NCBI GenBank assembly: GCA_937893145.1
Contig: CALBJW010000183.1
Location: 1 to 20,798, forward strand
Direction of reading: 5' to 3'
Source: an uncultured Prevotellaceae bacterium
GTDB taxonomy: Bacteria > Bacteroidota > Bacteroidia > Bacteroidales > Bacteroidaceae
Length of the DNA: 20,798 nt
Shown: piece by piece, positions 1-7,576 of the stretch
Layout of the letters: the number at the start of each line of letters is the position of its first letter
Numbering within the stretch: position 1 is the stretch's first letter
Position numbers and translations under genes: made by a program
Notes under the pieces: generated by a model
The model's database searches: none
Seen by the model: only the letters and a program-made list of their open reading frames with translations
What the model was told of the DNA's origin: nothing

Positions 1-20
1 GGTTTTTTTATGTGAAAAAT

Positions 21-31
21 GCCCTTCGGGC
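21..31. other. Short GC hairpin in AT-rich leader region
   Basis: A perfect 4-bp stem (GCCC, loop TTC, GGGC) sits in an otherwise very A/T-rich stretch. Read on the minus strand it is followed by a run of T, like a small terminator, but no minus-strand gene ends here within the window. The rest of 1-197 holds A- and T-tracts and no convincing ORF or promoter; it is probably the leader of the lysozyme gene or the tail of an upstream unit outside the window. Confidence 0.3.
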
Positions 32-197
32 CAATTGAAAAAACATGAAAGAAACCATAAAAACATAAAAAAACAGTTCAATTATTGTTTTTTCTTGTTT
101 TTGTTCTGTTTCTTGACGGTTTTTCTTAACATGGCGCTTGGCGCACCTTCACACTAATTCCTGTAATACTTTATTTTCTAATGGTACACTAATTATA

Positions 198-824
198 ATG
201 AGAATATATATATTGCTAATTATAGGGTTGATGAACTCTCTATTGTGTTATTCAACTAACTTTGAAATGTCTGCAGAAGGAATACACATGATAAAGATTC
301 ATGAAGGATGTTTGCTCCAGTCATACCATGATGGTGAGAAATATTCGATAGGATATGGACATCATGATATGACAATCGAAGAAGGTATGGTTATTTCACA
401 ATGGAGAGCAGACCAATATCTGAAAGATGACATAGCATGGGTAAATAGAGAATTGAATCATATAGTTCAAGAATGCTTTAGTGGAAAGACTGTTATGATT
501 CCACAAGAGTTGCTTGATGCTATTGGTGACATGGTTTATAGATGTGGTGGCACCACTCTTCGAGAATCGGAATTTTACCGCAGACTTACACGTTGTCGAG
601 TTGTACAAGGACAAATCTTGCAAGAAGACTATTTGTTTACAGCATTAGCAGTTGTGAATTTTAATGTAACTAATCTTGGTACACAAAATAGGCAACAACA
701 CTTGTATGCATTGCTCGTAAACAAAACTTATCCTGTAGGAAAAATCAACTATGAAAAGTTTGTTATGCCTACAGAAACCATTAGTGTTGAATGTCAAACA
801 GATACAGTAGAAAATAATGAATAA
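198..824 (+). CDS. Exported phage-type lysozyme (GH24)
   Basis: Predicted N-acetylmuramidase that cleaves the glycan backbone of peptidoglycan. From the ATG at 198 the protein is 208 residues. Residues 1-19 form a hydrophobic signal peptide, so it acts in the periplasm or outside the cell; a Cys at 16 makes a lipoprotein possible, but the lipobox is poor. The GH24 signature follows: catalytic Glu36 (HEG) and Asp45 with the T4-lysozyme spacing of nine, then SIGYGHH with Ser50 where T4 lysozyme has catalytic Thr26. I chose 198 because upstream in-frame extension needs a TTG start and would put a polar peptide before the signal sequence; the ATGs at 131 and 181 are in another frame and stop quickly. 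It overlaps the next gene by 8 bases. GH24 is common in prophages, but no phage genes are nearby. Confidence 0.8.
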   Translation: MRIYILLIIGLMNSLLCYSTNFEMSAEGIHMIKIHEGCLLQSYHDGEKYSIGYGHHDMTIEEGMVISQWRADQYLKDDIAWVNRELNHIVQECFSGKTVMIPQELLDAIGDMVYRCGGTTLRESEFYRRLTRCRVVQGQILQEDYLFTALAVVNFNVTNLGTQNRQQHLYALLVNKTYPVGKINYEKFVMPTETISVECQTDTVENNE

Positions 825-1956
825 TACATTAAACGATATGACCTCCTTTCTCGTGATGGACATATTGGACAAAGCGAAAGAAATGGAAAATTCAGGTGTT
901 GATGTGATACACCTTGAGGTTGGTGAACCCGATTTTGATGTTCCTGCATGTGTTAAGGAGGCAGCAACAAAAGCATATAATGAAGGAAGAACACATTATA
1001 CAGCATCTTTAGGTGATGTGGAATTGCGAGAAGAGATAGTTTCTTTATATAAGCGTGAATATGATGTTGATATAGACAAGGACCAGATTGTATTGACAAG
1101 TGGTTCTTCTCCCGCCATTCTCTTTCTTATGCTCATGCTTTGTAATCCAGATGATGAAGTGATATTGAGCAATCCTGGATATGCATGTTATAAGAACTTC
1201 GTTTTAGCAGCACATGCCAAACCAGTTTTTGTTCCGCTCTATCCAGAGGATGGTTTTCAATACAAGGTACAAGATATAAAGAATAGTATCACAGACAAGA
1301 CCGCCGCCATCTTCATCAATTCACCAATGAACCCTACAGGTGCTGTGTTGAGTGAGACATTTATGCGTGAAGTTTCTAACCTGAACATACCTATCATAAG
1401 TGATGAGATATATCATGGACTTGTGTATGAAGGAAAGGCACATAGCATCCTTGAATATACCGACAACGCCTTCGTACTCAATGGATTCAGTAAACGCTAT
1501 GCAATGACAGGCTTGAGATTAGGGTATATTATTGCACCAAAACGATTTATGCCCGAACTAATCAAACTACAGCAAAACTTCATGATTAGTGCAGGCAGTA
1601 CCGTTCAACGAGCAGGAATTGCAGCACTCAGAGATGATAGCAGTTATGTATCTGATATGGTATCTACATACAACGAGCGTCGTCTTTATATGCTCAAGCG
1701 TCTGCGCGATATGGGATTTGTAATACCGAAGAATCCTCAGGGAGCGTTCTACATCTTCGCTGATGCAACCAAATATACAGATGATTCACTCAGATTCGCG
1801 TTCGACATATTAGAAAAGGCCCATGTTGGTGTAACCCCAGGCATCGACTTTGGAAGTAGGGGAGAGCGTTATCTTCGTTTCTCCTATGCCAATTCCATCG
1901 AAAACATCAAACTCGGTTTAGATAGACTGGAGCAATATCTTGAATCTATAAGGTAG
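817..1956 (+). CDS. PLP-dependent class I/II aminotransferase (AspC/PatA-like)
   Basis: Fold-type I pyridoxal-phosphate aminotransferase, 379 residues, about the usual length. Visible motifs are the N-terminal EVGEPDFD (34-41), NPTG (172-175, PLP-ring Asn172), ISDEIYHG (Asp196, Tyr199), and the Schiff-base segment with Lys226 in GFSKRYAMTGLRLGY. An Arg in the YLRFSYANS segment near the C-terminus should bind the substrate carboxylate. The substrate cannot be fixed; aspartate, alanine or aromatic amino acids are all seen in this subgroup. It is cytoplasmic. The start overlaps the lysozyme stop region by 8 bases, implying coupled translation on one mRNA. An alternative start at Met8 would remove the overlap. 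It ends before a palindromic terminator-like repeat. Confidence 0.85.
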   Translation: MNNTLNDMTSFLVMDILDKAKEMENSGVDVIHLEVGEPDFDVPACVKEAATKAYNEGRTHYTASLGDVELREEIVSLYKREYDVDIDKDQIVLTSGSSPAILFLMLMLCNPDDEVILSNPGYACYKNFVLAAHAKPVFVPLYPEDGFQYKVQDIKNSITDKTAAIFINSPMNPTGAVLSETFMREVSNLNIPIISDEIYHGLVYEGKAHSILEYTDNAFVLNGFSKRYAMTGLRLGYIIAPKRFMPELIKLQQNFMISAGSTVQRAGIAALRDDSSYVSDMVSTYNERRLYMLKRLRDMGFVIPKNPQGAFYIFADATKYTDDSLRFAFDILEKAHVGVTPGIDFGSRGERYLRFSYANSIENIKLGLDRLEQYLESIR

Positions 1957-2030
1957 ATAATTTCATGTTTGTTTAGCCTTATATTATATCGTAATAAGAC
2001 TTTTCCAAAGTCTTCTTGAATATTCTAGTA

Positions 2031-2116
2031 ATACATACGGTGGAATGAGGTAAAACATAAGGAAGAATGAGGTAAAACTTCCGTATGTTTTACCTCATTC
2101 TTCTGTATGTATTTTT
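2031..2116 (+). terminator. Interleaved palindromic repeat acting as terminator
   Basis: This lies between the convergent aminotransferase and OPT transporter genes. A 17-bp perfect inverted repeat (2062-2078 with 2087-2103, loop of 8) is followed by TTTTT at 2112-2116, a good rho-independent terminator for the plus strand. A second copy of the left arm, GAATGAGGTAAAAC, lies at 2043-2056. With its flank (2031-2056) it can pair instead with 2087-2112 over 26 positions with 3 mismatches, so two left arms compete for one right arm. A third pairing, ACATACGG (2033-2040) with CCGTATGT (2081-2088), is also possible. It shares core sequence with 20461-20563. Confidence 0.75.
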
Positions 2117-2117
2117 A

Positions 2118-4097
2118 TTATTTCTTCATACTTGCTTTGACAAGATAAATAATGATAGCTATGTAGGCTACAAGGCTGAGGAGTTGACCGCCCATGCTTG
2201 TCATCCATTCGCCGTTGGAGATGGTCCAGTTGCAACCGGCAAAGGTGAGACCGGCTGAGACGACACCCATGAGGGCACCACCTGCTATGAATCCTGATGC
2301 AAGGAGGGTACCGCGTTCGCCTCTGGCTGAGTTAACCTTTTCATCTTTGCTTCTGCTTGTTACGTACCAGTTGAGTGCGCCACCAACAAGGAGAGGGAGG
2401 TTGAGCTGGAGAGGGATGAACATACCAAGTGCAAAGGCAAGGGAACTAATGCCACAATAGTTCATGACAAGACTGATGACTGCACCTATTCCGTAGAGAA
2501 GCCAAGGTGCACCTTGTCCCATCATGAGGGGTTCGATAACCGCAGCCATAGCTCGTGCTTGTGGGGCTGCCATCACATCTGAGTTGTCTGGAGTGAATCC
2601 GTATGCTTCATTGAGAATCATGATGACACCTGCTGCTGTTGCTGCACTAACAAGGATTCCAATGAACTTGTAAGACTGCTGTTTTGCTGGTGTGCTTCCA
2701 AGCCAGTAGCCAATCTTGAGGTCTGTAACAAATGCTCCTGCTGATGAGAGTGCTGTGCAAACAACACCACCCATGATGAGTGCAGCGACCATTCCTGTTG
2801 TTCCCTTGAGACCAACTGCTGCCATCACAAGGCTTGCAAGGATGAGTGTCATAAGTGTCATACCACTTACAGGGTTGCTTCCTACAATAGCGATAGCATT
2901 TGCTGCAACTGTTGTAAAGAGGAATGCTATGACGAACACAATAAGGAGGGCAACAATAGTGAAAAGAACATTTCCTCCCATCACGTCGAGGTAGAAGAAT
3001 AGGGCAGTGATGAGGAATGCTATTACTATGCCAAGTGCCACAACTTTCATTGAGAGGTCACGTTGTGTTCGTGGCTCTTCTTCTGAATCTTCATTTGTTG
3101 ACTTACCGCCAAAGGCTGCCTTGATGAGTGAGAAACTACCTACGATGACAGAACGGCTGTTCCATACACCAATGATACCTGCCATAGCAATACCACCAAT
3201 ACCGATGCTTTTGGCATACTGGAAAATGGCTTGTGGTGCTGCTCCTGCTGCAGCAACGCCTTCTGCCACTTCGAGGTCTGGGAAAATGAATGCGATAGCT
3301 GGTACTACAATCCACCAGATAAGTGCTGAACCTGCACACATGATAGTGGCATACTTAAGACCAACAATGTAACCCATACCGAGAAGAGCGGCTGAGGTAT
3401 TGCAACTGAGGAAAAGTTTTCCCTTCATTGCTATGGTCTGTCCCAATCCACAGAATGTGGATGTGAAGTTCTCTGCCCATGTTCCAAAGGTGGCAACGAG
3501 GAAATCATAGAGTCCACCAATAACAGATGCTATGATAAGTGGTTTGGCTGAACTTCCTTCTCCTTCGCCTGAGATAAGAACCTGTGTAGATGCTGTTGCT
3601 TCAGGGAATGGATATTCACCATGTTTCTCCTTAACGAAATATTTGCGGAATGGGATTAGGAAGAGAATACCTATGACTCCACCCAAGAGGCTGGCGAGAA
3701 ATACTTCAATGAAACTTACACTAATGTCTGCATCTGGGAATTTGTTGTTCAGGATGTAGAGTGCTGGAAGTGTGAAAATGGCTCCGGCAACAATCATACC
3801 CGAACATGCACCAATAGACTGAATAATTACGTTTTCTCCAAGAGGGTCTTTTCGTTTCGTTGCACTTGCAAGTCCTACTGCAATAATTGTAATAGGTATT
3901 GCGGCTTCGAATACCTGACCAACCTTGAGTCCAAGATATGCTGTTGCGGCACTAAAGATAACTGCCATAAGAAGTCCCCATACAAGTGACCATGTAGTTA
4001 CTTCTTTTGGGTTTGCCTTTGCTGGCATCAATGGTTCATAGTTTTCACCTTCTTTAAGAGGACGGAAGGCATTTTCTGGTAAAGATGTATTTGCCAT
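2118..4097 (-). CDS. OPT-family oligopeptide transporter
   Basis: Large inner-membrane transporter of the oligopeptide transporter (OPT) superfamily, 659 residues, in the range for bacterial members. The N-terminus is a polar cytoplasmic segment of about 30 residues. It is followed by roughly 14-16 hydrophobic helices, starting with TWSLVWGLLMAVIFSAATAY. The conserved bacterial OPT segment NVIIQSIGACSGMIVAGAIF lies near residues 88-107. A charged cytoplasmic loop with ESTNEDSEEEPRTQRD-type sequence is near the middle. Family members import small peptides or metal-chelate conjugates by proton symport; the substrate here is unknown. The gene stands alone and starts 13 bases after the ompA terminator T-tract. 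I could not find its promoter, which may overlap the 3' end of the ompA-like gene upstream. A tripeptidase gene (pepT) is in the window, but far away. Confidence 0.87.
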   Translation of the reverse strand: MANTSLPENAFRPLKEGENYEPLMPAKANPKEVTTWSLVWGLLMAVIFSAATAYLGLKVGQVFEAAIPITIIAVGLASATKRKDPLGENVIIQSIGACSGMIVAGAIFTLPALYILNNKFPDADISVSFIEVFLASLLGGVIGILFLIPFRKYFVKEKHGEYPFPEATASTQVLISGEGEGSSAKPLIIASVIGGLYDFLVATFGTWAENFTSTFCGLGQTIAMKGKLFLSCNTSAALLGMGYIVGLKYATIMCAGSALIWWIVVPAIAFIFPDLEVAEGVAAAGAAPQAIFQYAKSIGIGGIAMAGIIGVWNSRSVIVGSFSLIKAAFGGKSTNEDSEEEPRTQRDLSMKVVALGIVIAFLITALFFYLDVMGGNVLFTIVALLIVFVIAFLFTTVAANAIAIVGSNPVSGMTLMTLILASLVMAAVGLKGTTGMVAALIMGGVVCTALSSAGAFVTDLKIGYWLGSTPAKQQSYKFIGILVSAATAAGVIMILNEAYGFTPDNSDVMAAPQARAMAAVIEPLMMGQGAPWLLYGIGAVISLVMNYCGISSLAFALGMFIPLQLNLPLLVGGALNWYVTSRSKDEKVNSARGERGTLLASGFIAGGALMGVVSAGLTFAGCNWTISNGEWMTSMGGQLLSLVAYIAIIIYLVKASMKK

Positions 4098-4110
4098 TAT
4101 TATATAAGGT

Positions 4111-4148
4111 AAAAAAAAGTGGAAAGTGAATCAATTATCACCTTCCAC
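4111..4148 (-). terminator. Rho-independent terminator of the ompA-like pair
   Basis: On the minus strand an 11-bp stem (4138-4148 with 4119-4129, one A-C mismatch, 8-base loop) is followed directly by eight T residues (A-tract at 4111-4118 on the plus strand). It lies 25 bases after the stop of the OmpA-like gene at 4174 and separates that operon from the OPT transporter. Confidence 0.85.
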
Positions 4149-4173
4149 TAATTATCTATTTAATATTTGTTTT

Positions 4174-5265
4174 TTACTGATGCTTGAGGTCAGTTACGAT
4201 ACAGATTGTAGAACGGTTCTTTTCAACGTCAGTTGTGTATGGCTGAACTCGATTACCCATATCGTGCTGAACTACTCGGTCTGGGTCGATACCATACTTG
4301 TTGATAAGTTCCATTGCAATGTTTTCTGCACGGTTCTTAGCAAGTGTGTTTACATCCTTCTTTGTTTCGCTTGCAGCATCTGCATAACCAATTACGTAAA
4401 CGATGCGAGTTGGCTGGTTCTGAAGCTTAGTAGCAACTTCTTTAATGATTGCTGCCTGCTGGCTTTCGATAGAACTTGCGTTAGTTGTGAAGAATACTGG
4501 ATAGATGTCTGGATCATAGATGCGACGCTCTTCACGAGTGCGGATTGTATCATGCTTTACGATAACAACATCCTCGTAAACTGTCTGGCGCATTGGCTTA
4601 GTTGGCTTTGTGAGATAAACGCGAAGACCAACACCAAGATTGATACGACCATCTACATTGACTGTCTTGTCATGTCTGCCGCTGAACTTATCACCATAGA
4701 TTGTACCTGTAAGGTCGGCAGTGAAAGCTACCCAGTTGTTGAAGTGATATACGTAGTTGATACCAAACTTACCACCAAAGAATGTCTTTGAGTTAAGGTC
4801 TTCCTTGTCTTCTGTAAACCATGAGTCATCACCAAACTCAATGTTGTTGCGGAATGCAAGAGATGGACCAGCGTGGAGGTAGAAGTTGTTCTTACGACCT
4901 GGCTTGAAACCAAAGAGACCGTTAGAAAGGTTGTATGTTACCTGCAAATTAGGTTCGATGCTTGTGAATGTATATTTATGTTCACCAAGCTCCCAATTCT
5001 TTGTGTCGTGAGTAGCAGCACCATTCTTGTTCCATTCTGCACCAAGATATGCACCCCAGAAGTCATTGAAGTGATAACCAACACCAAAGTCTGCACCCCA
5101 CTTCATAGCGTCCATTAACTTTGTGTAACGCAATTCTTCACTTGCACTTCTGTTTCCAGAAATATGTGCCTGTACATAGGCGCGGTAACTTGTGTCGACT
5201 TCTTTCTGTGCCATTGCTGTTACAGAGAGAAGCAAAAGCAAAGCTGTAAATATATTTTTCTTCAT
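4174..5265 (-). CDS. OmpA-family outer-membrane protein (second of tandem pair)
   Basis: Outer-membrane protein that tethers the membrane to peptidoglycan, 363 residues. Residues 1-19 are a signal peptide (cleavage after AMA). Residues of about 20-220 are rich in alternating aromatic/polar strands, as in an 8-strand beta-barrel ending at VGLRVYLTK. A short linker follows, then an OmpA C-terminal domain (about 250-360) with GYAD and LAKNRAENI. Asp296 and Arg312 match the E. coli OmpA diaminopimelate-binding Asp and Arg. It is the downstream partner of a second OmpA gene, 39 bases apart on the same strand, and ends at a strong terminator. The last coding part (4201-4224) shares an exact 24-base identity with its neighbour (5329-5352). 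The arrangement resembles the OmpA-like pair Pgm6/Pgm7 of Porphyromonas gingivalis. Confidence 0.9.
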   Translation of the reverse strand: MKKNIFTALLLLLSVTAMAQKEVDTSYRAYVQAHISGNRSASEELRYTKLMDAMKWGADFGVGYHFNDFWGAYLGAEWNKNGAATHDTKNWELGEHKYTFTSIEPNLQVTYNLSNGLFGFKPGRKNNFYLHAGPSLAFRNNIEFGDDSWFTEDKEDLNSKTFFGGKFGINYVYHFNNWVAFTADLTGTIYGDKFSGRHDKTVNVDGRINLGVGLRVYLTKPTKPMRQTVYEDVVIVKHDTIRTREERRIYDPDIYPVFFTTNASSIESQQAAIIKEVATKLQNQPTRIVYVIGYADAASETKKDVNTLAKNRAENIAMELINKYGIDPDRVVQHDMGNRVQPYTTDVEKNRSTICIVTDLKHQ

Positions 5266-5304
5266 TTTATTATTCTAATATGTTAAATGAGATTATACTT
5301 TTAC

Positions 5305-6366
5305 TTATCGTACAAGGTCTGTGATTACACAGATTGTAGAACGGTTCTTTTCGTATTCTTCCTCTGTAAATGGCTGAACTCGGTCACCCTGGTCATGGCT
5401 AATGATACGCTCAGGAGCGATGCCATAAGTCTGGATAAGCTGTTCTGTGATAACTCGTGCACGGTTCTTAGCAAGCCAGTTGTTACGAGCAGTTGTACCT
5501 GTGTTGCGGTCAGCATAACCGAAGATGAATACAACCTTTTCTGGATGTGCCTTAAGGAAGTCGGCAACAGCCTGAATCTTGCTAACTTCTGTTGGACGAA
5601 TATCAATCTTATCGATATTGAAGAAGATTGAGTAAACATCCTTTGGAGCTGGAACCTCAACAATCTCAGGAATGATGACTGTGTCACGCTTTTCAATGTA
5701 GTTAGTGATTGCTTCGATGTATGAACCACGGTTCTTGCGTACCTTACCAAGACCGAAGTACTTGCGGATACCAAGCTGGATGTTCAAGTGGCTATCGCTA
5801 CCACCACCTTCATGTGAGTCTAACTTGTCACCCATGACATTGATAACGGCGTTTGCATCGAATGCCCAATTTCTGCCGAGATTGCGCTCGTACTGCAAAC
5901 CTCCACGATATCCGAATACACCGTAGTTGTTTGTGTTCTGGATGTCTGACTCAAAGTCGAATGGCAAGCCAAAAGAGAATGCTGCAGAACCACCAGCAAA
6001 TAAACGAACGTGGTTCTTACGGTTTGGAATATATCCCAAGAATGTATTAGTCAAATCCCAATACAAGTTAAGAGATGGTTCAAGGGCATTGAAACCTCTT
6101 CTTTCACCATTGCTTTTCTTCATGTTCAAGCGGTCATACTCTGCTTGAAGACCTAAGCTTAAATAAGGATTAAATACATAACCTCCTTCAAGGCTTCCAT
6201 TGACACCAACATTGTGCTTGAGAGAACCAAGACTCATGTTGTCTGTACCAGTATTATCTACACCTAAAAGAACCTGAGCATACCAGCCACTCTTGGCAAT
6301 TTTTTCCTGTGCAAATGCAGTACTTGATACAATTCCGCAAATAAGAAATACAAGAAACTTTTTCAT
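5305..6366 (-). CDS. OmpA-family outer-membrane protein (first of tandem pair)
   Basis: Second OmpA-type protein, 353 residues from the ATG at 6366. I prefer this start over one at 6408 because MKKFLVFLICGIVSSTAFA is then a clean signal peptide at the N-terminus. Residues of about 20-205 form a predicted beta-barrel. A linker with EKRDTVIIPEIVEVPAP leads to the OmpA peptidoglycan-binding domain (about 243-352) with FGYAD and LAKNRARVI. Asp286 and Arg302 are the expected wall-binding residues. The C-terminal domain is close to that of the downstream paralog, including ending NRSTICVITDL, while the barrels differ, suggesting an old duplication with a conserved periplasmic domain. It heads the two-gene unit; a candidate -7 box lies about 100 bases upstream. 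Confidence 0.9.
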   Translation of the reverse strand: MKKFLVFLICGIVSSTAFAQEKIAKSGWYAQVLLGVDNTGTDNMSLGSLKHNVGVNGSLEGGYVFNPYLSLGLQAEYDRLNMKKSNGERRGFNALEPSLNLYWDLTNTFLGYIPNRKNHVRLFAGGSAAFSFGLPFDFESDIQNTNNYGVFGYRGGLQYERNLGRNWAFDANAVINVMGDKLDSHEGGGSDSHLNIQLGIRKYFGLGKVRKNRGSYIEAITNYIEKRDTVIIPEIVEVPAPKDVYSIFFNIDKIDIRPTEVSKIQAVADFLKAHPEKVVFIFGYADRNTGTTARNNWLAKNRARVITEQLIQTYGIAPERIISHDQGDRVQPFTEEEYEKNRSTICVITDLVR

Positions 6367-6465
6367 TTCAAATTTGATAATTTTTATTTTTTTATTATTA
6401 GATTGCATAGTAATAACTCACCAAATAAATGAGATTTTGCCATCGTTAAATCTTTAAAATCTTTG

Positions 6466-6473
6466 CAAAATTA
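6466..6473 (-). promoter_or_regulatory. Candidate -7 box for the ompA-like operon
   Basis: On the minus strand this reads TAATTTTG followed by C, matching the Bacteroidetes -7 consensus TAnnTTTG. It lies 99 bases upstream of the chosen OmpA start. No TTTG is seen 19-21 bases upstream, so the -33 element is not confirmed. The surrounding DNA (6420-6590) is very A/T-rich. Confidence 0.4.
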
Positions 6474-6591
6474 GTAAATTTTATTTATTTATTATCATTA
6501 TTTTTCTTAAAACATTATTAAATATTTATAATATGTGTACTATTTGTGACAAAAATGTACATTTTTACATCATGACGATGCAACAAAACAT

Positions 6592-6619
6592 AAAAAGAGC
6601 GAACTGCTAAAGTCCGCTC
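6592..6619 (-). terminator. Terminator overlapping the nuclease stop codon
   Basis: On the minus strand a 9-bp stem (6611-6619 with 6597-6605, one G-T wobble, 5-base loop) is followed by TTTTT (6592-6596). The TAG stop of the nuclease gene lies at the stem-loop junction, so the last codons form the 5' arm. It closes the four-gene unit that begins at 13065. Confidence 0.8.
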
Positions 6620-7569
6620 CATTGTGTGATATTGTAAGTGCTTTCGACTGCTTCTTCCACGTTGTCGTTGAGGTTGCAGAAGAAGTCGAGTCCTGTTCTT
6701 GCTTCAAGTTCGTTGATGCTACAAGCACATGAACGTCGAAATTCTGCAAGGAAAGAATTGGATTGGTTGTTGTAATCCTTATGTTCTACCCAAAATCCTA
6801 TGCTCTTTGCTGCTCCATTTTGTGCTACAAAAAGACATGCAATAAAGTAGTAGCGAGGAACTGCCATTTGTTTTGTGCCACCAAGAGTATTCTTGACATT
6901 TATTGTTCGCATTATAGGATTTGGATTTTCTTTTGTTGCTTCAAGTGAACCACCTTTTACTATATATAGTGTACCACCATAGAATGCGGACTTTTCTTCT
7001 GTCACTTTGCGTCCCCAGTTGTCTCTTGCCTTATCCTCAATTTCTCCCCAATAGATGGAATTGAAGTTTGTGAGCATTGGTGACATGTTCGACATGTAGA
7101 AGGTTTGAGCATTGGCTTCGCGGCTGTAGTATCTTTCTGCCGAACCAACGATATGACCTCGAGCATATTCTTTGTAGCCTAACGAATAGAATGATGTTGT
7201 GGCAAGTTGGTATTCCTTATTATTATCATAGAAAGGTTCACCTGCCCATTCATCTGTACGAGAACCCCAATTCTTCTGTGCAGACCTTGAGTCATAACAA
7301 TATGCTACCCAACGAGCATGCATCTTTGATTTGTCGTATTCGATGGTGTAGTTTACATCGCCGTTGGAAAGTCTGTGACAAATATAGTCGTACTGACTAT
7401 TTAGGTGTGGCATTTCAAGTCGAGTAACGGAAAGGTCTGCTCCAGGAATGTTCATGTTTTTATTATCCGAATTGGAGTGTGGACCCTTTACATCCTCTTT
7501 GTTACAGGATGTGAAAAAGGTAGCACTAATGAATAGTGCTACCATAATGATGAATTTTGTTTTATACAT
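6607..7569 (-). CDS. DNA/RNA non-specific endonuclease (NUC1 family) lipoprotein
   Basis: Predicted sugar-non-specific nuclease of the beta-beta-alpha-metal (NucA/Serratia nuclease) family. Numbered from the ATG at 7569 it has 320 residues. A lipoprotein signal (FFTSC, Cys22) suggests export and outer-membrane anchoring. The core motif is YARGH (135-139), with His139 as general base; the Asp of the classical DRGH is Ala here. SNMSP (160-164) and FNSIYWGEIED follow, where Asn170 aligns with the metal-binding Asn119 of Serratia nuclease and Glu178 with Glu127. It starts 7 bases after the upstream lipoprotein's stop. The alternative ATG at 7587 would overlap that gene and weaken the signal peptide. 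As last gene of the receptor/lipoprotein unit it probably cuts extracellular DNA or RNA. Confidence 0.88.
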   Translation of the reverse strand: MYKTKFIIMVALFISATFFTSCNKEDVKGPHSNSDNKNMNIPGADLSVTRLEMPHLNSQYDYICHRLSNGDVNYTIEYDKSKMHARWVAYCYDSRSAQKNWGSRTDEWAGEPFYDNNKEYQLATTSFYSLGYKEYARGHIVGSAERYYSREANAQTFYMSNMSPMLTNFNSIYWGEIEDKARDNWGRKVTEEKSAFYGGTLYIVKGGSLEATKENPNPIMRTINVKNTLGGTKQMAVPRYYFIACLFVAQNGAAKSIGFWVEHKDYNNQSNSFLAEFRRSCACSINELEARTGLDFFCNLNDNVEEAVESTYNITQWSGL

Positions 7570-7576
7570 TAATGGA

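Noticed and set aside
198..824. Prophage remnant around the lysozyme
   Set aside because: The lysozyme carries a signal peptide and overlaps a metabolic gene; no holin, structural, integrase or repressor gene is nearby.
2031..2112. CRISPR-like direct repeats
   Set aside because: Only two direct copies of 14 bases, with no regular spacers and no cas genes; the inverted copy makes it a palindromic element.
4126..4791. A 221-codon plus-strand open frame opposite the OmpA-like gene
   Set aside because: It is fully antisense to a clear OmpA protein, has Cys-rich low-complexity sequence and matches no family I know; the real gene has signal peptide, barrel and wall-binding motifs.
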